From positions 1 through 64,000 of the forward strand of contig CANQLR010000012.1 of NCBI GenBank assembly GCA_947624745.1: DNA of 64,000 nucleotides, in the 5' to 3' direction. Position 1 is the stretch's first letter. Every line of letters starts with the position of its first letter. This DNA is from an uncultured Clostridia bacterium (GTDB lineage Bacteria; Bacillota; Clostridia; Oscillospirales; Ruminococcaceae). The notes under the pieces were generated by a model. The model ran no database searches and was not told the origin of the DNA. It saw only the letters and a program-made list of their open reading frames with translations. Positions 1 through 9,590 of this stretch are shown here, one piece after another. A program made the position numbers and the translations under genes.

Positions 1-117
1 CCCTCAAAAATGGACTTCTATTGCGTAACAGGCAAAGAAAAAGACGGGCAAAAAGCAATCACTTTCCACTCGCCTTTTCTGCACCCTGTACGGCAGCTAC
101 CCTATTTCAGTTTGTAG
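1..117 (+). CDS. Possible 3' end of a gene cut by the window edge
   Basis: One frame is open from the first base to a TAG at 115-117 (38 codons) and contains an ATG at 10-12. The residues (DFYCVTGKEKDGQ and on) look like normal protein, but no family is recognised and too little is visible to be sure it is coding. It converges on the cyclic-di-GMP cluster. The sequence from 118 to 173 has no clear gene; a GGCAGCT/AGCTGCC arm pair (92-98, 152-158) followed by T-rich DNA could act as a weak terminator. Confidence 0.25.
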   Translation, partial: PSKMDFYCVTGKEKDGQKAITFHSPFLHPVRQLPYFSL

Positions 118-173
118 GTTGATACTGTTTTATGCGTAGCTACCGTCCCGGAGCTGCCTTTATTTTTTATAAT

Positions 174-1352
174 TTAGTCGTCATCGTCCGTATCGACCTT
201 TTTCTTCACAAACGTATGGTCCGCGGAGTCGGTATATCTTCTGAGGACGAACCGGTCGGCGTCGCGACCCATTTCCTTGGCCTCGTACATCGCTTCGTCG
301 GCAAGCTCAAACAGCCGCTCGAAGTCGACGTTCTGGCCCTCGCATATCACCGCGCCGAGGCTCGAAAAGACCTTTATAGCGCCGGTCTCCTGCGCCCTGC
401 GGCCGATAAGCTCGGCAATGTAGAGGCACTTTTTCTCGACCGACTCCTCGTCACAGAGGCCGTCCGCCAAAACGATGAACTCGTCTCCGCCGAAGCGCCC
501 GATGATGTCGGAATCCCTGAACAGCGACAGAAGCGTCGAGGACATGCACCGAAGTATCTGGTCGCCCATATCGTGGCCGTAGTTGTCGTTTATGTGCTTG
601 AAATTGTTGAGGTCCAAAACAATGAATGCACAGCTGACGTTCGGGTTTTTCGATACGAGATAGTTGTCGATGGCGTCCTCATAGCCGCGCTTGTTGTAGA
701 TGTTTTCGAGGAGCGGGTCGCGCATCGAGAGCGATTTATACCTCATCTTCGAGGTGAAGTTGTTTATCTGGCTGAGGCGGAAGTGATACCCGAGGACAGT
801 CGCGAAGCCGAAGCCCAATATCGCGAAGAAGATGTCGTAGCGGGCGTTTACCTCCATCCATTCCTCGACGTTCACCATCAGCGCGCTGAATATGAACACT
901 ATCGTGAATATCTCGTTGATGATGTTCTGCATTCTTGACGAGAAGAAGAGCGTCGCCGAGAAAACGATGATTATCATCTGCATGAAGCAGGCCGGCGTTC
1001 CCGGGTGAGAGAAGATGTCCACCGCGATGACGAACGCGTAGGTCACGAGCTCAAACGCGAGGCACATAAGGAACACTACCTTATAGCTGTTCTTGCCCTT
1101 TCTGCGGTAGAGATTCGACCCCACCGCGAACAGCGCTATTACCCCAAGATATACAAGGTGCGCGACCGAGGGGTAGCGCTCCTCGGGGATCATGAACCCG
1201 AATAGGAGGAAGATTATCCCTAAGACGAATCCCGCGATGGTCATGTTCGACAGCGTCTTGATGTTGTACTTCGCGATAGTCCGCTTGCCGTCCATCAGGA
1301 ATTTCTTCTCGGCGTCCCTCATTTCTTTATATATTTGTTTGAGCTTTTGCAT
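174..1352 (-). CDS. Membrane-bound diguanylate cyclase (GGDEF domain)
   Basis: This 392-residue protein should make cyclic-di-GMP from two GTP at the inner membrane. Residues 37-192 form about six hydrophobic segments, and the C-terminal half is a GGDEF domain. The active-site motif GGDEF is intact at 288-292, preceded by the substrate-loop segment DLNNFKHINDNYGH. An inhibitory-site motif RDSD lies at 279-282, five residues before GGDEF, so product inhibition is expected. A longer frame opens upstream, but I chose the ATG at 1352 because an AGGAGG lies just before it and the longer frame would overlap the HPt gene. It is the last gene of the four-gene cluster, 31 bp after the HPt stop. The sensor part resembles no named domain I can identify. 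Confidence 0.9.
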   Translation of the reverse strand: MQKLKQIYKEMRDAEKKFLMDGKRTIAKYNIKTLSNMTIAGFVLGIIFLLFGFMIPEERYPSVAHLVYLGVIALFAVGSNLYRRKGKNSYKVVFLMCLAFELVTYAFVIAVDIFSHPGTPACFMQMIIIVFSATLFFSSRMQNIINEIFTIVFIFSALMVNVEEWMEVNARYDIFFAILGFGFATVLGYHFRLSQINNFTSKMRYKSLSMRDPLLENIYNKRGYEDAIDNYLVSKNPNVSCAFIVLDLNNFKHINDNYGHDMGDQILRCMSSTLLSLFRDSDIIGRFGGDEFIVLADGLCDEESVEKKCLYIAELIGRRAQETGAIKVFSSLGAVICEGQNVDFERLFELADEAMYEAKEMGRDADRFVLRRYTDSADHTFVKKKVDTDDDD

Positions 1353-1383
1353 ACCTGTTGACCTCCTGTTGACGAATGTTCGG

Positions 1384-1734
1384 TTAGCCCCTGATGGCGG
1401 CGATGATATCCTCGTACTTTTGAGTGATGCTGCCCATAAGCTCCTTTGCGTGATCGTAATTTTCGGCACGAAGGTCCTTGACCTGCTCGGTGAGAAGCTC
1501 GAAAAGCGCCGTCATCGAGAGGTTCCCGCAAACTCCCTTAAGCGTGTGCGAGGCTTCGAGCGCAGCGCCGTAGTCGCCGCTCTTAAGCGCCTCGTTGAGC
1601 TTTAGAAAGTTCCCGTCGTCCAAAAATTTATTCAAAAACTTTTCGTACATATTTTCATTGCCCATAAACCGCCCGAGCGCGTCCGAAATGTCAACGCCCG
1701 CTTGGGTGAGCCTTGTTTTCTTAAGATTGTCCAT
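1384..1734 (-). CDS. Histidine phosphotransfer (HPt) domain protein
   Basis: A single-domain 116-residue protein with the HPt signature ASHTLKGVCGN; His63 is the predicted phosphoacceptor. HPt proteins pass phosphate between receiver domains in multistep phosphorelays. It lies between the REC-HD-GYP gene (55 bp upstream) and the GGDEF gene (31 bp downstream), so the receiver of the REC-HD-GYP protein is its most likely partner. That pairing is inferred from position. No hybrid histidine kinase is encoded in the window, so the phosphate source must lie elsewhere. Confidence 0.88.
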   Translation of the reverse strand: MDNLKKTRLTQAGVDISDALGRFMGNENMYEKFLNKFLDDGNFLKLNEALKSGDYGAALEASHTLKGVCGNLSMTALFELLTEQVKDLRAENYDHAKELMGSITQKYEDIIAAIRG

Positions 1735-1789
1735 CTGTTTCCCCTCCGTGTGTATCTAAACCGCCGTATCGCCGGCGTTCGTATGCTTG

Positions 1790-2878
1790 TTATTCCTTTT
1801 TCTCGTAGAATTTCGCGAGAGTGTCCTCGACCCTGAAAAAGCATTCCAAAAGCTTCGGGTTAAAGGTGCCGCACTCGCCGTTTTTGATCATGCTTATGAC
1901 CTTTTCCCTCGGGAAAGCGTCCTTATAGCAACGCTTGCAGCTTAAGGCGTCGTAGACGTCGGCGATGGACACCGCCTGAGCCCAAAGAGAGATCTCGTCC
2001 CCCTTAAGCCCGTCGGGATATCCCCTGCCGTCCCATCTTTCGTGGTGGTGACGCGCTATGTCGTAGGCATAGTTATATACCCCGCTGTCCTTTAGCTGGG
2101 GGATCTTGTCTAAAAGCTGTCCGCCCTGGACCGTGTGGGTCTTCATTATCTCGAACTCCTCGGGGGTGAGCCTCCCTGGCTTCCCGAGGATATTGTCGGG
2201 TATAGCTATCTTTCCGACGTCGTGCATAATCGAGGCGAGGGCGATGTTCGATATCTCCTCCTCGCTCATGCCGTCGCCGAGCTCGGTGTTTTCAAACAAA
2301 AACTTCGTGATGTCGTGTATACGCCTGACGTGCTCGCCCGACTCGCCGTTGCGGAACTCTATCGCGGTCGAAAGAGCCTCGATAAGGCCGTGGTTCAGCT
2401 CGATTATGGTCTGCGCTTTTTCGAGGAGCTCGAGGTCCTGCGCGATAACTCTGTCATTCAGGACCTTTCTTGCCTGGAAAAGCTCGATCACCGAATCTAT
2501 ACGCCGAAGAACGATAAACGGCGTGACCGGCTTTAGGATGACGTCCATGACCCCGAGGTGATACGCCTCGTGCAGGGTCGAGCTGTTGGCCTCGGCGGTG
2601 ATGAGAAACACCGGTATCTTTTCCATGAGGCCGTGCTCCTTGAGGGCTTTTACGACCTCGATGCCGTCCATGTTCGGCATCATCACATCAAGTAGTATCG
2701 CGCTGTACTGCTCGGGATCATTAAGGACCTTTTCAAGCCCTATTTTTCCGTCCTCCGCCTCGTCAATCTCGTAATACTCCTCGAAAATATTTGCAAGTAT
2801 GGCGCGGTTGATCTCGTCGTCGTCGACTATGAGGAGCCGGTCGACTATCCCTCCCGCGGCCTTTAATTTCATTGACAT
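1790..2878 (-). CDS. Response regulator with HD-GYP phosphodiesterase output
   Basis: This 362-residue protein joins an N-terminal receiver (about 13-130; acidic LIVDDDE, phosphoacceptor Asp64 in LLDVMMPN) to a C-terminal HD-GYP domain (about 165-350). The metal-binding HD is at 219-220 in the context HDVGKIAIPD. The GYP motif appears as HHHERWDGRGYP at 277-288, so the catalytic residues look intact. HD-GYP enzymes hydrolyse cyclic-di-GMP. A stretch of about 35 residues between the domains may be a helical linker. The start is supported by AGAGGA eight bases upstream. It sits 23 bp after the EAL gene. Confidence 0.92.
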   Translation of the reverse strand: MSMKLKAAGGIVDRLLIVDDDEINRAILANIFEEYYEIDEAEDGKIGLEKVLNDPEQYSAILLDVMMPNMDGIEVVKALKEHGLMEKIPVFLITAEANSSTLHEAYHLGVMDVILKPVTPFIVLRRIDSVIELFQARKVLNDRVIAQDLELLEKAQTIIELNHGLIEALSTAIEFRNGESGEHVRRIHDITKFLFENTELGDGMSEEEISNIALASIMHDVGKIAIPDNILGKPGRLTPEEFEIMKTHTVQGGQLLDKIPQLKDSGVYNYAYDIARHHHERWDGRGYPDGLKGDEISLWAQAVSIADVYDALSCKRCYKDAFPREKVISMIKNGECGTFNPKLLECFFRVEDTLAKFYEKKE

Positions 2879-2901
2879 GCCTTTGTTCCTCTTCCGTTAT
2901 T

Positions 2902-4407
2902 TTATGCAGTAGTAGCCGTTTCGGGGCCGGCGCCCTCGCCATTTTCGGCGGGAGCCTCCTTTACCGAGTCGAGCAGGGTCTTTTTAGCGTCCCATACGGG
3001 TATCGGACGATGGAAGCGGAAGCCTTGGATAATATCGCAGCGGATATCCTTGAGCTCCTTGACCTGGTCGTCGCTCTCTACGCCCTCGACGATGACGGTC
3101 ATGTTGAGCTCGTGACCCATCTTCGTCATTCCGCGCAGAATGGCGTTGCCCTTTTCGGTATGGATATTGTCGACGATGGCCTTGTCTATCTTAAGCCCGT
3201 CGATGGGGTATTCGGTAAGATCGTAGAAGCTCGCGAAGCCCTCGCCGAAGTCGTCAAGAAGGAGCTTTATGCCTATCTCCTTAAGGCGGGCGGCGTTCCG
3301 GGTCGCCTGCTCGATGTTCTTGACGTTTACGCTCTCGGTCATTTCAAACGCGAGCATGCTCACCGGGAAGCTGTGGGTCGACATGATGTCGATGCAGCGG
3401 TCCACGAAGTCGTAGGCGCTGAATGTCCGGCGGGAGAAGTTTATCGAGACATAGAAGTCCTTCACGCCCTGAGCGTAAATTTCGTCAAGGAACTTGCAGA
3501 CTTCCTCCAAATTATAATAGTCGAGCCGGGAGATGATATTCTCCTTCTCCATGAACGGAATGAATCTCAGAGGCGGTATAAGCCCCTTTTCGGGGTGGTG
3601 CCATCTCGTCAGGGCCTCGCCGCCGACGATCTTGCAACGGTCGGTGTCGACGTAGAACTGGATATATGTGATGAACTCGTGCTCGTCAAACGCCCTTGCG
3701 ATCTCCTGCCGCATCTTTCTTTCCTCGGCAAAGGCCGCCAAAAGCTCCTCGGAGCAGAAAGCGTAGTCCTCGTTTGCGATATATGCCCTCTCGGCCGTCT
3801 GCCAGGCGTTGAAAACGCACTCGTGAATGTCGTCGTCATCGCCCTTCAGGCGATAAATTCCCGCCGAGGCGCGGACGTGGTCGAGCACCATCTTCTCCGA
3901 GCGGTACTCCATTATCTTTTTGAGCATTGCGGTCAGTTCAACCGTCAGAGCCTTGTCGTCGGTGGATCTCTTGAGCACCATGAGCCCTATGCCGGGGATC
4001 CTCGCGAAGGAGTCGTGGACCGAGAGAGTGTGCTGCACCATCTCGGCCGAATACATAATGAAATTAAGCATTTCGTCCCGGCCGTATATCCTCTCGACCT
4101 TTTCCGAGTCGGCAAAGAGGCATATGAGGACATACTCGTGACGCCTGTCCGGCTTTACGAGCTCGTCATACCTTCGGGAGAGGAAATATCTGTTCCCGAG
4201 GCCGGTGCCCTCGTCTATCTCGCTCGAATGATCGAACGACACGATGAGCTTTTTCTTTTTAAGGTAAAGAACCGCAATAAGAACGATAACGGCGGCAACA
4301 AGAAGCGTCCCCGCGGCGATACTCACGCCCATGAGGATATGCTGCCCCCTTGTGTGAATATATTTCGGCGCTTCGTTTGCAGCCGTTACGGCAATTAGCG
4401 GAAGCAT
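2902..4407 (-). CDS. EAL-domain protein with degenerate GGDEF
   Basis: A predicted cyclic-di-GMP phosphodiesterase of 501 residues. A short N-terminal tail is followed by one membrane segment (about 24-47), a degenerate GGDEF domain, and a C-terminal EAL domain. The EAL motif is present (GGEALTRWHHPE), as are LAFEMTES, DDFGEGFAS, LKIDK and VEGVES, so catalysis is plausible. In the GGDEF domain the signature is replaced by RIPGIGLMVL, so it cannot be a cyclase; such domains often bind GTP and regulate the EAL. The ATG at 4407 was chosen over a frame opening at 4503 because AGAGGTG precedes it. It is the promoter-proximal gene of the cluster. Confidence 0.9.
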   Translation of the reverse strand: MLPLIAVTAANEAPKYIHTRGQHILMGVSIAAGTLLVAAVIVLIAVLYLKKKKLIVSFDHSSEIDEGTGLGNRYFLSRRYDELVKPDRRHEYVLICLFADSEKVERIYGRDEMLNFIMYSAEMVQHTLSVHDSFARIPGIGLMVLKRSTDDKALTVELTAMLKKIMEYRSEKMVLDHVRASAGIYRLKGDDDDIHECVFNAWQTAERAYIANEDYAFCSEELLAAFAEERKMRQEIARAFDEHEFITYIQFYVDTDRCKIVGGEALTRWHHPEKGLIPPLRFIPFMEKENIISRLDYYNLEEVCKFLDEIYAQGVKDFYVSINFSRRTFSAYDFVDRCIDIMSTHSFPVSMLAFEMTESVNVKNIEQATRNAARLKEIGIKLLLDDFGEGFASFYDLTEYPIDGLKIDKAIVDNIHTEKGNAILRGMTKMGHELNMTVIVEGVESDDQVKELKDIRCDIIQGFRFHRPIPVWDAKKTLLDSVKEAPAENGEGAGPETATTA

Positions 4408-4638
4408 TCCATTCACCTCTTTCACGTTCTCCCTTTTCGGTCGTATGCGGTCCTGTGCCAGAGCATTTTGGCACAGTTTCGCTAATCGAATATATTCTAC
4501 CATTTTTTTATCGCTGTGTCAACAATAATAATAAAATTTCTTTATTTCTTACAAAATATTGTGTCACTTTTCATAAAAAACGACGTTTAATTTCTCCCAC
4601 CCGAGCCAAAAATTGCTCTATCCTACTGCCAAGGTTGA

Positions 4639-4667
4639 TAAAAAAGGGCCGACGTATGTCGGCCCTT
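4639..4667 (-). terminator. Rho-independent terminator of groESL
   Basis: A perfect 10-bp stem (AAGGGCCGAC/GTCGGCCCTT, 4644-4667) with a 4-nt loop is followed on the minus strand by a run of five T. It lies 35 bp beyond the groEL stop. The rest of 4408-4638 is AT-rich promoter-like DNA without a gene. Confidence 0.9.
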
Positions 4668-4701
4668 CTATTCTCTAACGTTCTAACGCTCTAACGGTCT
4701 A

Positions 4702-6348
<1,647 letters not shown>

Positions 6349-6353
6349 TTAAA

Positions 6354-6665
<312 letters not shown>

Positions 6666-6675
6666 CTATAAAATT

Positions 6676-6702
6676 TTAGCAATCTCTCCTTTGGAGTGCT
6701 AA
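6676..6702 (-). promoter_or_regulatory. CIRCE operator (HrcA site) of groESL
   Basis: The inverted repeat TTAGCAATC-N9-GAGTGCTAA matches the CIRCE consensus TTAGCACTC-N9-GAGTGCTAA with one mismatch in the left arm. It begins just downstream of the -10 box and ends 35 bp before the groES start, the usual arrangement for HrcA repression relieved by heat or misfolded protein. hrcA itself is not in the window. Confidence 0.95.
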
Positions 6703-6707
6703 ATACT

Positions 6708-6735
6708 ATTTTATCATGAAATTTTAAAAAATCAA
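6708..6735 (-). promoter_or_regulatory. Sigma-A promoter of groESL
   Basis: On the minus strand TTGATT (6730-6735) and TAAAAT (6708-6713) are separated by 16 bp. The CIRCE element lies just downstream, over the expected transcription start. Confidence 0.8.
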
Positions 6736-6920
6736 GCGGTTAGTGTCGCTCGGGGCGAAAATTTTGATAATTCGTTAGGTTTGCACAAATTTTGGGGAGA
6801 TTTTTGGGCAAATAGCGGCATTTTGTTCGTCGTTTCGCCCAAGATGTTTCTAAAAAGTGAACTTTTGGGGACGGGCTTAACATTTTATTAAAACTTTTGC
6901 AACAAATTTTCAAAAAACTA

Positions 6921-6949
6921 TTGCATTCGGGGCGGATTTAATATATAAT
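6921..6949 (+). promoter_or_regulatory. Sigma-A promoter upstream of the EEP-family gene
   Basis: TTGCAT (6921-6926), a 17-bp spacer, then TATAAT (6944-6949). Transcription should begin near 6956 and read across a short gene-like fragment into the gene at 7079. The remaining 6736-6920 is AT-rich and shows no gene. Confidence 0.8.
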
Positions 6950-6955
6950 AAATAG

Positions 6956-7069
6956 TGTATAGACCGACGGAGCAGCCTGCTTAAAGGGGACTACCGGGTC
7001 GAGGTTGTAAGGACGGGATATGAGTTTCAGAAGGACGAGAATAAGCTGCTGATAATTAAAAAGGGGTAG
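6956..7069 (+). pseudogene. Short gene-like remnant (about 37 codons) without a start
   Basis: A frame open from 6956 to the TAG at 7067-7069 encodes residues such as GDYRVEVVRTGYEFQKDE and ends LLIIKKG. It looks like the C-terminus of a real protein. It has no ATG and lies directly behind the promoter at 6921-6949, so it may be what remains after an internal deletion. No family is recognised. It could also simply be leader RNA that happens to be open. Confidence 0.35.
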
Positions 7070-7078
7070 AGGGCGGCT

Positions 7079-7750
7079 ATGACGGTTGCGACTTGGAACG
7101 TGGAGAGGCTGAAGCACGGGCGAGAGCTTGACGAGATTCTGCTTTTATGCGAGCGGGCGGAGGCGGACATACTGGTTCTGACCGAGACGGACGAGCGGGT
7201 GAGGCCGGGCGGGTACCGGCACTGCTTTCGGACGGCGTGCCTCGCGGAGATCTCGCCGGGGCTTTACCGTCCGACGGAAAACCGGGTCAGTGTTTTTACA
7301 AACTACGCTTGCTTATGCAGGCATGTCACATACGACAGATACGCCGCGCTCTGCGTTGAGCTTGAGACCGAGCTCGGCAGGCTGTGCGTCTACGGAACGG
7401 TCATTGGCGCCGAGGGAAACCGGCGGCCGTCCTTCAAAACGGACGTTTTGGGGCAGGTCGGGGACTTCTCGGGGCTTGCCGGGGCGGGGAAAAAGCTCTG
7501 CATTGCCGGCGACTTTAATATAAGCTTTTCGGACGGCTACTACTTCACGAAATTCGGGCGGGATACGCTCGCTCGGGCGTTTGCGGAAAACGGGATAAGG
7601 ATCCTGACCGAAAATGTGCCGGAGTGCATCGACCACATCGCGGTCTCGGAGGACATCGCGGAAGGCATGGCGGTGAATATTCGGGAACGGAACATTGAAA
7701 AAAGGCTTTCGGACCACAAGGGGATAGCCGCGGAGATCACGAAAAAGTAA
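7079..7750 (+). CDS. Endonuclease/exonuclease/phosphatase (EEP) family protein
   Basis: This 223-residue protein carries the ordered motifs of the DNase I-like EEP fold: TWNVER near the N-terminus, LVLTETDE (metal-binding Glu), YGTVIG, CIAGDFNIS (catalytic Asp and Asn), IDHIAVS, and C-terminal LSDHKGI (catalytic His). These are metal-dependent phosphodiesterases acting on nucleic acids or phospho-lipids; the substrate cannot be told from sequence. No signal peptide is visible, so it is probably cytoplasmic. The ribosome site is weak (AGGGCGG). It is 43 bp before the response regulator. Confidence 0.85.
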   Translation: MTVATWNVERLKHGRELDEILLLCERAEADILVLTETDERVRPGGYRHCFRTACLAEISPGLYRPTENRVSVFTNYACLCRHVTYDRYAALCVELETELGRLCVYGTVIGAEGNRRPSFKTDVLGQVGDFSGLAGAGKKLCIAGDFNISFSDGYYFTKFGRDTLARAFAENGIRILTENVPECIDHIAVSEDIAEGMAVNIRERNIEKRLSDHKGIAAEITKK

Positions 7751-7793
7751 TCAGTCAATATAAATTCAGCAAATTCAGAAAGAAGGAAAAATT

Positions 7794-8513
7794 ATGCAGG
7801 CGAACAGGGTACTCATCATCGACGCGGACCCGAGGTCGGCGGAGCTTTTGCGAATGACCCTCGAAAGGGAGGGGTTTATCGTCGTCATCTCGACCGACGG
7901 CGAGGACGGGCTTTCGGTGTTTTCCGCGTTCAAGCCGGATTTCGTCCTTTTGGACGCCGCGCTGCCGAAGCTTGACGGCTGGCAGGTCTGCCGCGAGATA
8001 AGAAAAACCTCGAAGGTGCCGCTGATATTCATTACCCAGAAATCCGAGGTGTTCGACCGCGTTTTGGGGCTCGAGCTCGGCGCGGACGACTATATCGTCA
8101 AGCCGTTCGACACAAAGGAGGTCTTGGCGAGAATGAAGGCCGTCTGCCGCAGGGTGAGCCTCGCCGGGAGCACCGACGACCTGCGGGAGGTGCACTATGA
8201 CGGGCTCGACATCGACATGGAAAAATATGAGCTGAGGGTCAAGGGAAAGCTCCTTGACACGCCGCCGAAGGAGCTCGAGCTTTTGTATCACCTGGCCTCG
8301 CACCCGAACACCGTGTTTAACCGCGATCAGCTTCTGGACTGCATATGGGGGTTCGAGTATTACGGCGGCTCGCGGACCATCGACGTTCACATAAAGCGGC
8401 TTCGCGACAAGCTGAACGGCGTGTCGAAGCAGTGGTCGCTCGAAACGGTGTGGAGCGTCGGATATAAATTTGAGCTGAACGAAGCTCCCCGAAAGGAGAA
8501 TAAAGATGTTTGA
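7794..8513 (+). CDS. OmpR/PhoB-type response regulator (orphan)
   Basis: A 239-residue transcription factor with a receiver domain (about 5-120; phosphoacceptor Asp54 in FVLLDAALP, conserved Lys in IVKPFDTKE) and a winged-helix DNA-binding domain (about 140-232; TPPKELELLYHL, RTIDVHIKRLRDK, WSVGYKF). No histidine kinase gene is adjacent. Its stop overlaps the start of the next gene by 8 bp, so it is co-translated with the acidic protein and probably co-transcribed with the HtrA protease. A role in envelope stress is a reasonable inference from that context but is not shown by sequence. Confidence 0.93.
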   Translation: MQANRVLIIDADPRSAELLRMTLEREGFIVVISTDGEDGLSVFSAFKPDFVLLDAALPKLDGWQVCREIRKTSKVPLIFITQKSEVFDRVLGLELGADDYIVKPFDTKEVLARMKAVCRRVSLAGSTDDLREVHYDGLDIDMEKYELRVKGKLLDTPPKELELLYHLASHPNTVFNRDQLLDCIWGFEYYGGSRTIDVHIKRLRDKLNGVSKQWSLETVWSVGYKFELNEAPRKENKDV

Positions 8514-9564
8514 TTTCTTTGACGAGGATTTCCCTCTTTCCAAAAAACAGGAGGAACAGCGCAGGCTCGCCGAGAGCGCGGGCAATAATGAGGATAAGGC
8601 CGAGAAGAAGATCCCGGCGGAGGAGACAATGCCGGAGCTGCCCGAGATCGAGCCGGAGGATAACGGGGATATCGTTATCGAGACGCCGGTCATCGACCTT
8701 TCGGACGTGACCATAGACGACCCGGACGACTATGACGACGAGTATGAGGACGATGAGGAGCCGGACGACGGCTATGAGGGCGAGGAGGCCGATAAGCCGG
8801 CCGAGGAAGCGCCCGTGGGATACGACGAAGCGCTGGGGGAGAAGTATGACGACCTGAACCCGGCGGAGGAGGCTGCGCCCGAGGAGGTCGCGGTTGAGGC
8901 TGCTGCCGAGGAAGCGGCGGCGGTTGAGACTGCTGCCGAGGAGGTCACGGAGGAGGCTGCTGCCGAAGAAGTCGCGGAAGAAGCTCCCGAGGAAAGCGAG
9001 GCCGACGGGGAGTTCCCGATGATAGGCGCGGAGGAAGGCGAGAAAGCCGCCGAGGAGACATACGAGGAGACCGCGGAGGAGGCCTTTGAGGAGCTGGCGG
9101 AGGCAATCATCGACGAGCCGGAGACCGACGGCGGGGGAAGATACGACGAGTGGGCGCATATCGCCGAGCCGCCGAGGTATGAAAACATAGACGACCTGCA
9201 CGAGGAGCTCAGGAGCCTCGGCGAGAAGCTCGACAGCATGGAAAAGGCTGTGGACGAGATGGAGGACGGCGAGCTGCCCGAGGGGTTCGACTATGAGTAT
9301 GACGAAAGGTATTATTCGGAGGAGGACACGCCCGCATATAAGCACCCCGAGCTTTATGAGAGCAAGGACGGGGAGGACGGCGGCGAAGGCAGGCCGAATA
9401 TCACCATGAGCGAGAACAGAAACTTCCGCCACGCGATAGTGCCGGTGCCGAAAAGGCCGGAAAAGAGCCTACCGGCGATAAGCGGCAAGACCGTTTTAAA
9501 GGCGGGGCTCGCGGTCGCGGCGGCGGTCGCGGTCGTGAAGCTTATGGGCAAAAGGAAAAAATAG
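8506..9564 (+). CDS. Highly acidic, Glu/Ala-rich protein with C-terminal hydrophobic tail
   Basis: Not recognised as a known family. The 352 residues are dominated by Glu, Asp and Ala, with runs of EEAAAEEVAEE type around 115-165, and should be largely disordered. Near the C-terminus TVLKAGLAVAAAVAVVKLM forms a hydrophobic helix followed by GKRKK, so a tail-anchored membrane protein facing the cytoplasm is possible. It overlaps the response regulator by 8 bp and precedes the HtrA gene by 26 bp. The HtrA protein has a similar acidic N-terminal region, so the two may act together at the membrane. Confidence 0.75.
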   Translation: MFDFFDEDFPLSKKQEEQRRLAESAGNNEDKAEKKIPAEETMPELPEIEPEDNGDIVIETPVIDLSDVTIDDPDDYDDEYEDDEEPDDGYEGEEADKPAEEAPVGYDEALGEKYDDLNPAEEAAPEEVAVEAAAEEAAAVETAAEEVTEEAAAEEVAEEAPEESEADGEFPMIGAEEGEKAAEETYEETAEEAFEELAEAIIDEPETDGGGRYDEWAHIAEPPRYENIDDLHEELRSLGEKLDSMEKAVDEMEDGELPEGFDYEYDERYYSEEDTPAYKHPELYESKDGEDGGEGRPNITMSENRNFRHAIVPVPKRPEKSLPAISGKTVLKAGLAVAAAVAVVKLMGKRKK

Positions 9565-9590
9565 TGGTCTGAAAGGCGGTTTATATAATA

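Noticed and set aside
2872-4398. A 508-codon open frame on the plus strand opposite the EAL gene
   Set aside because: It is the mirror of a well-supported gene, has Val/Leu/His-rich composition typical of antisense frames in GC-rich DNA, and shows no ribosome site or family motif.
8317-9432. Long minus-strand frames opposite the acidic protein and its regulator
   Set aside because: Leu/Arg/Val-rich complement of Glu/Ala codons; no start context and inconsistent with the overlapping plus-strand operon.
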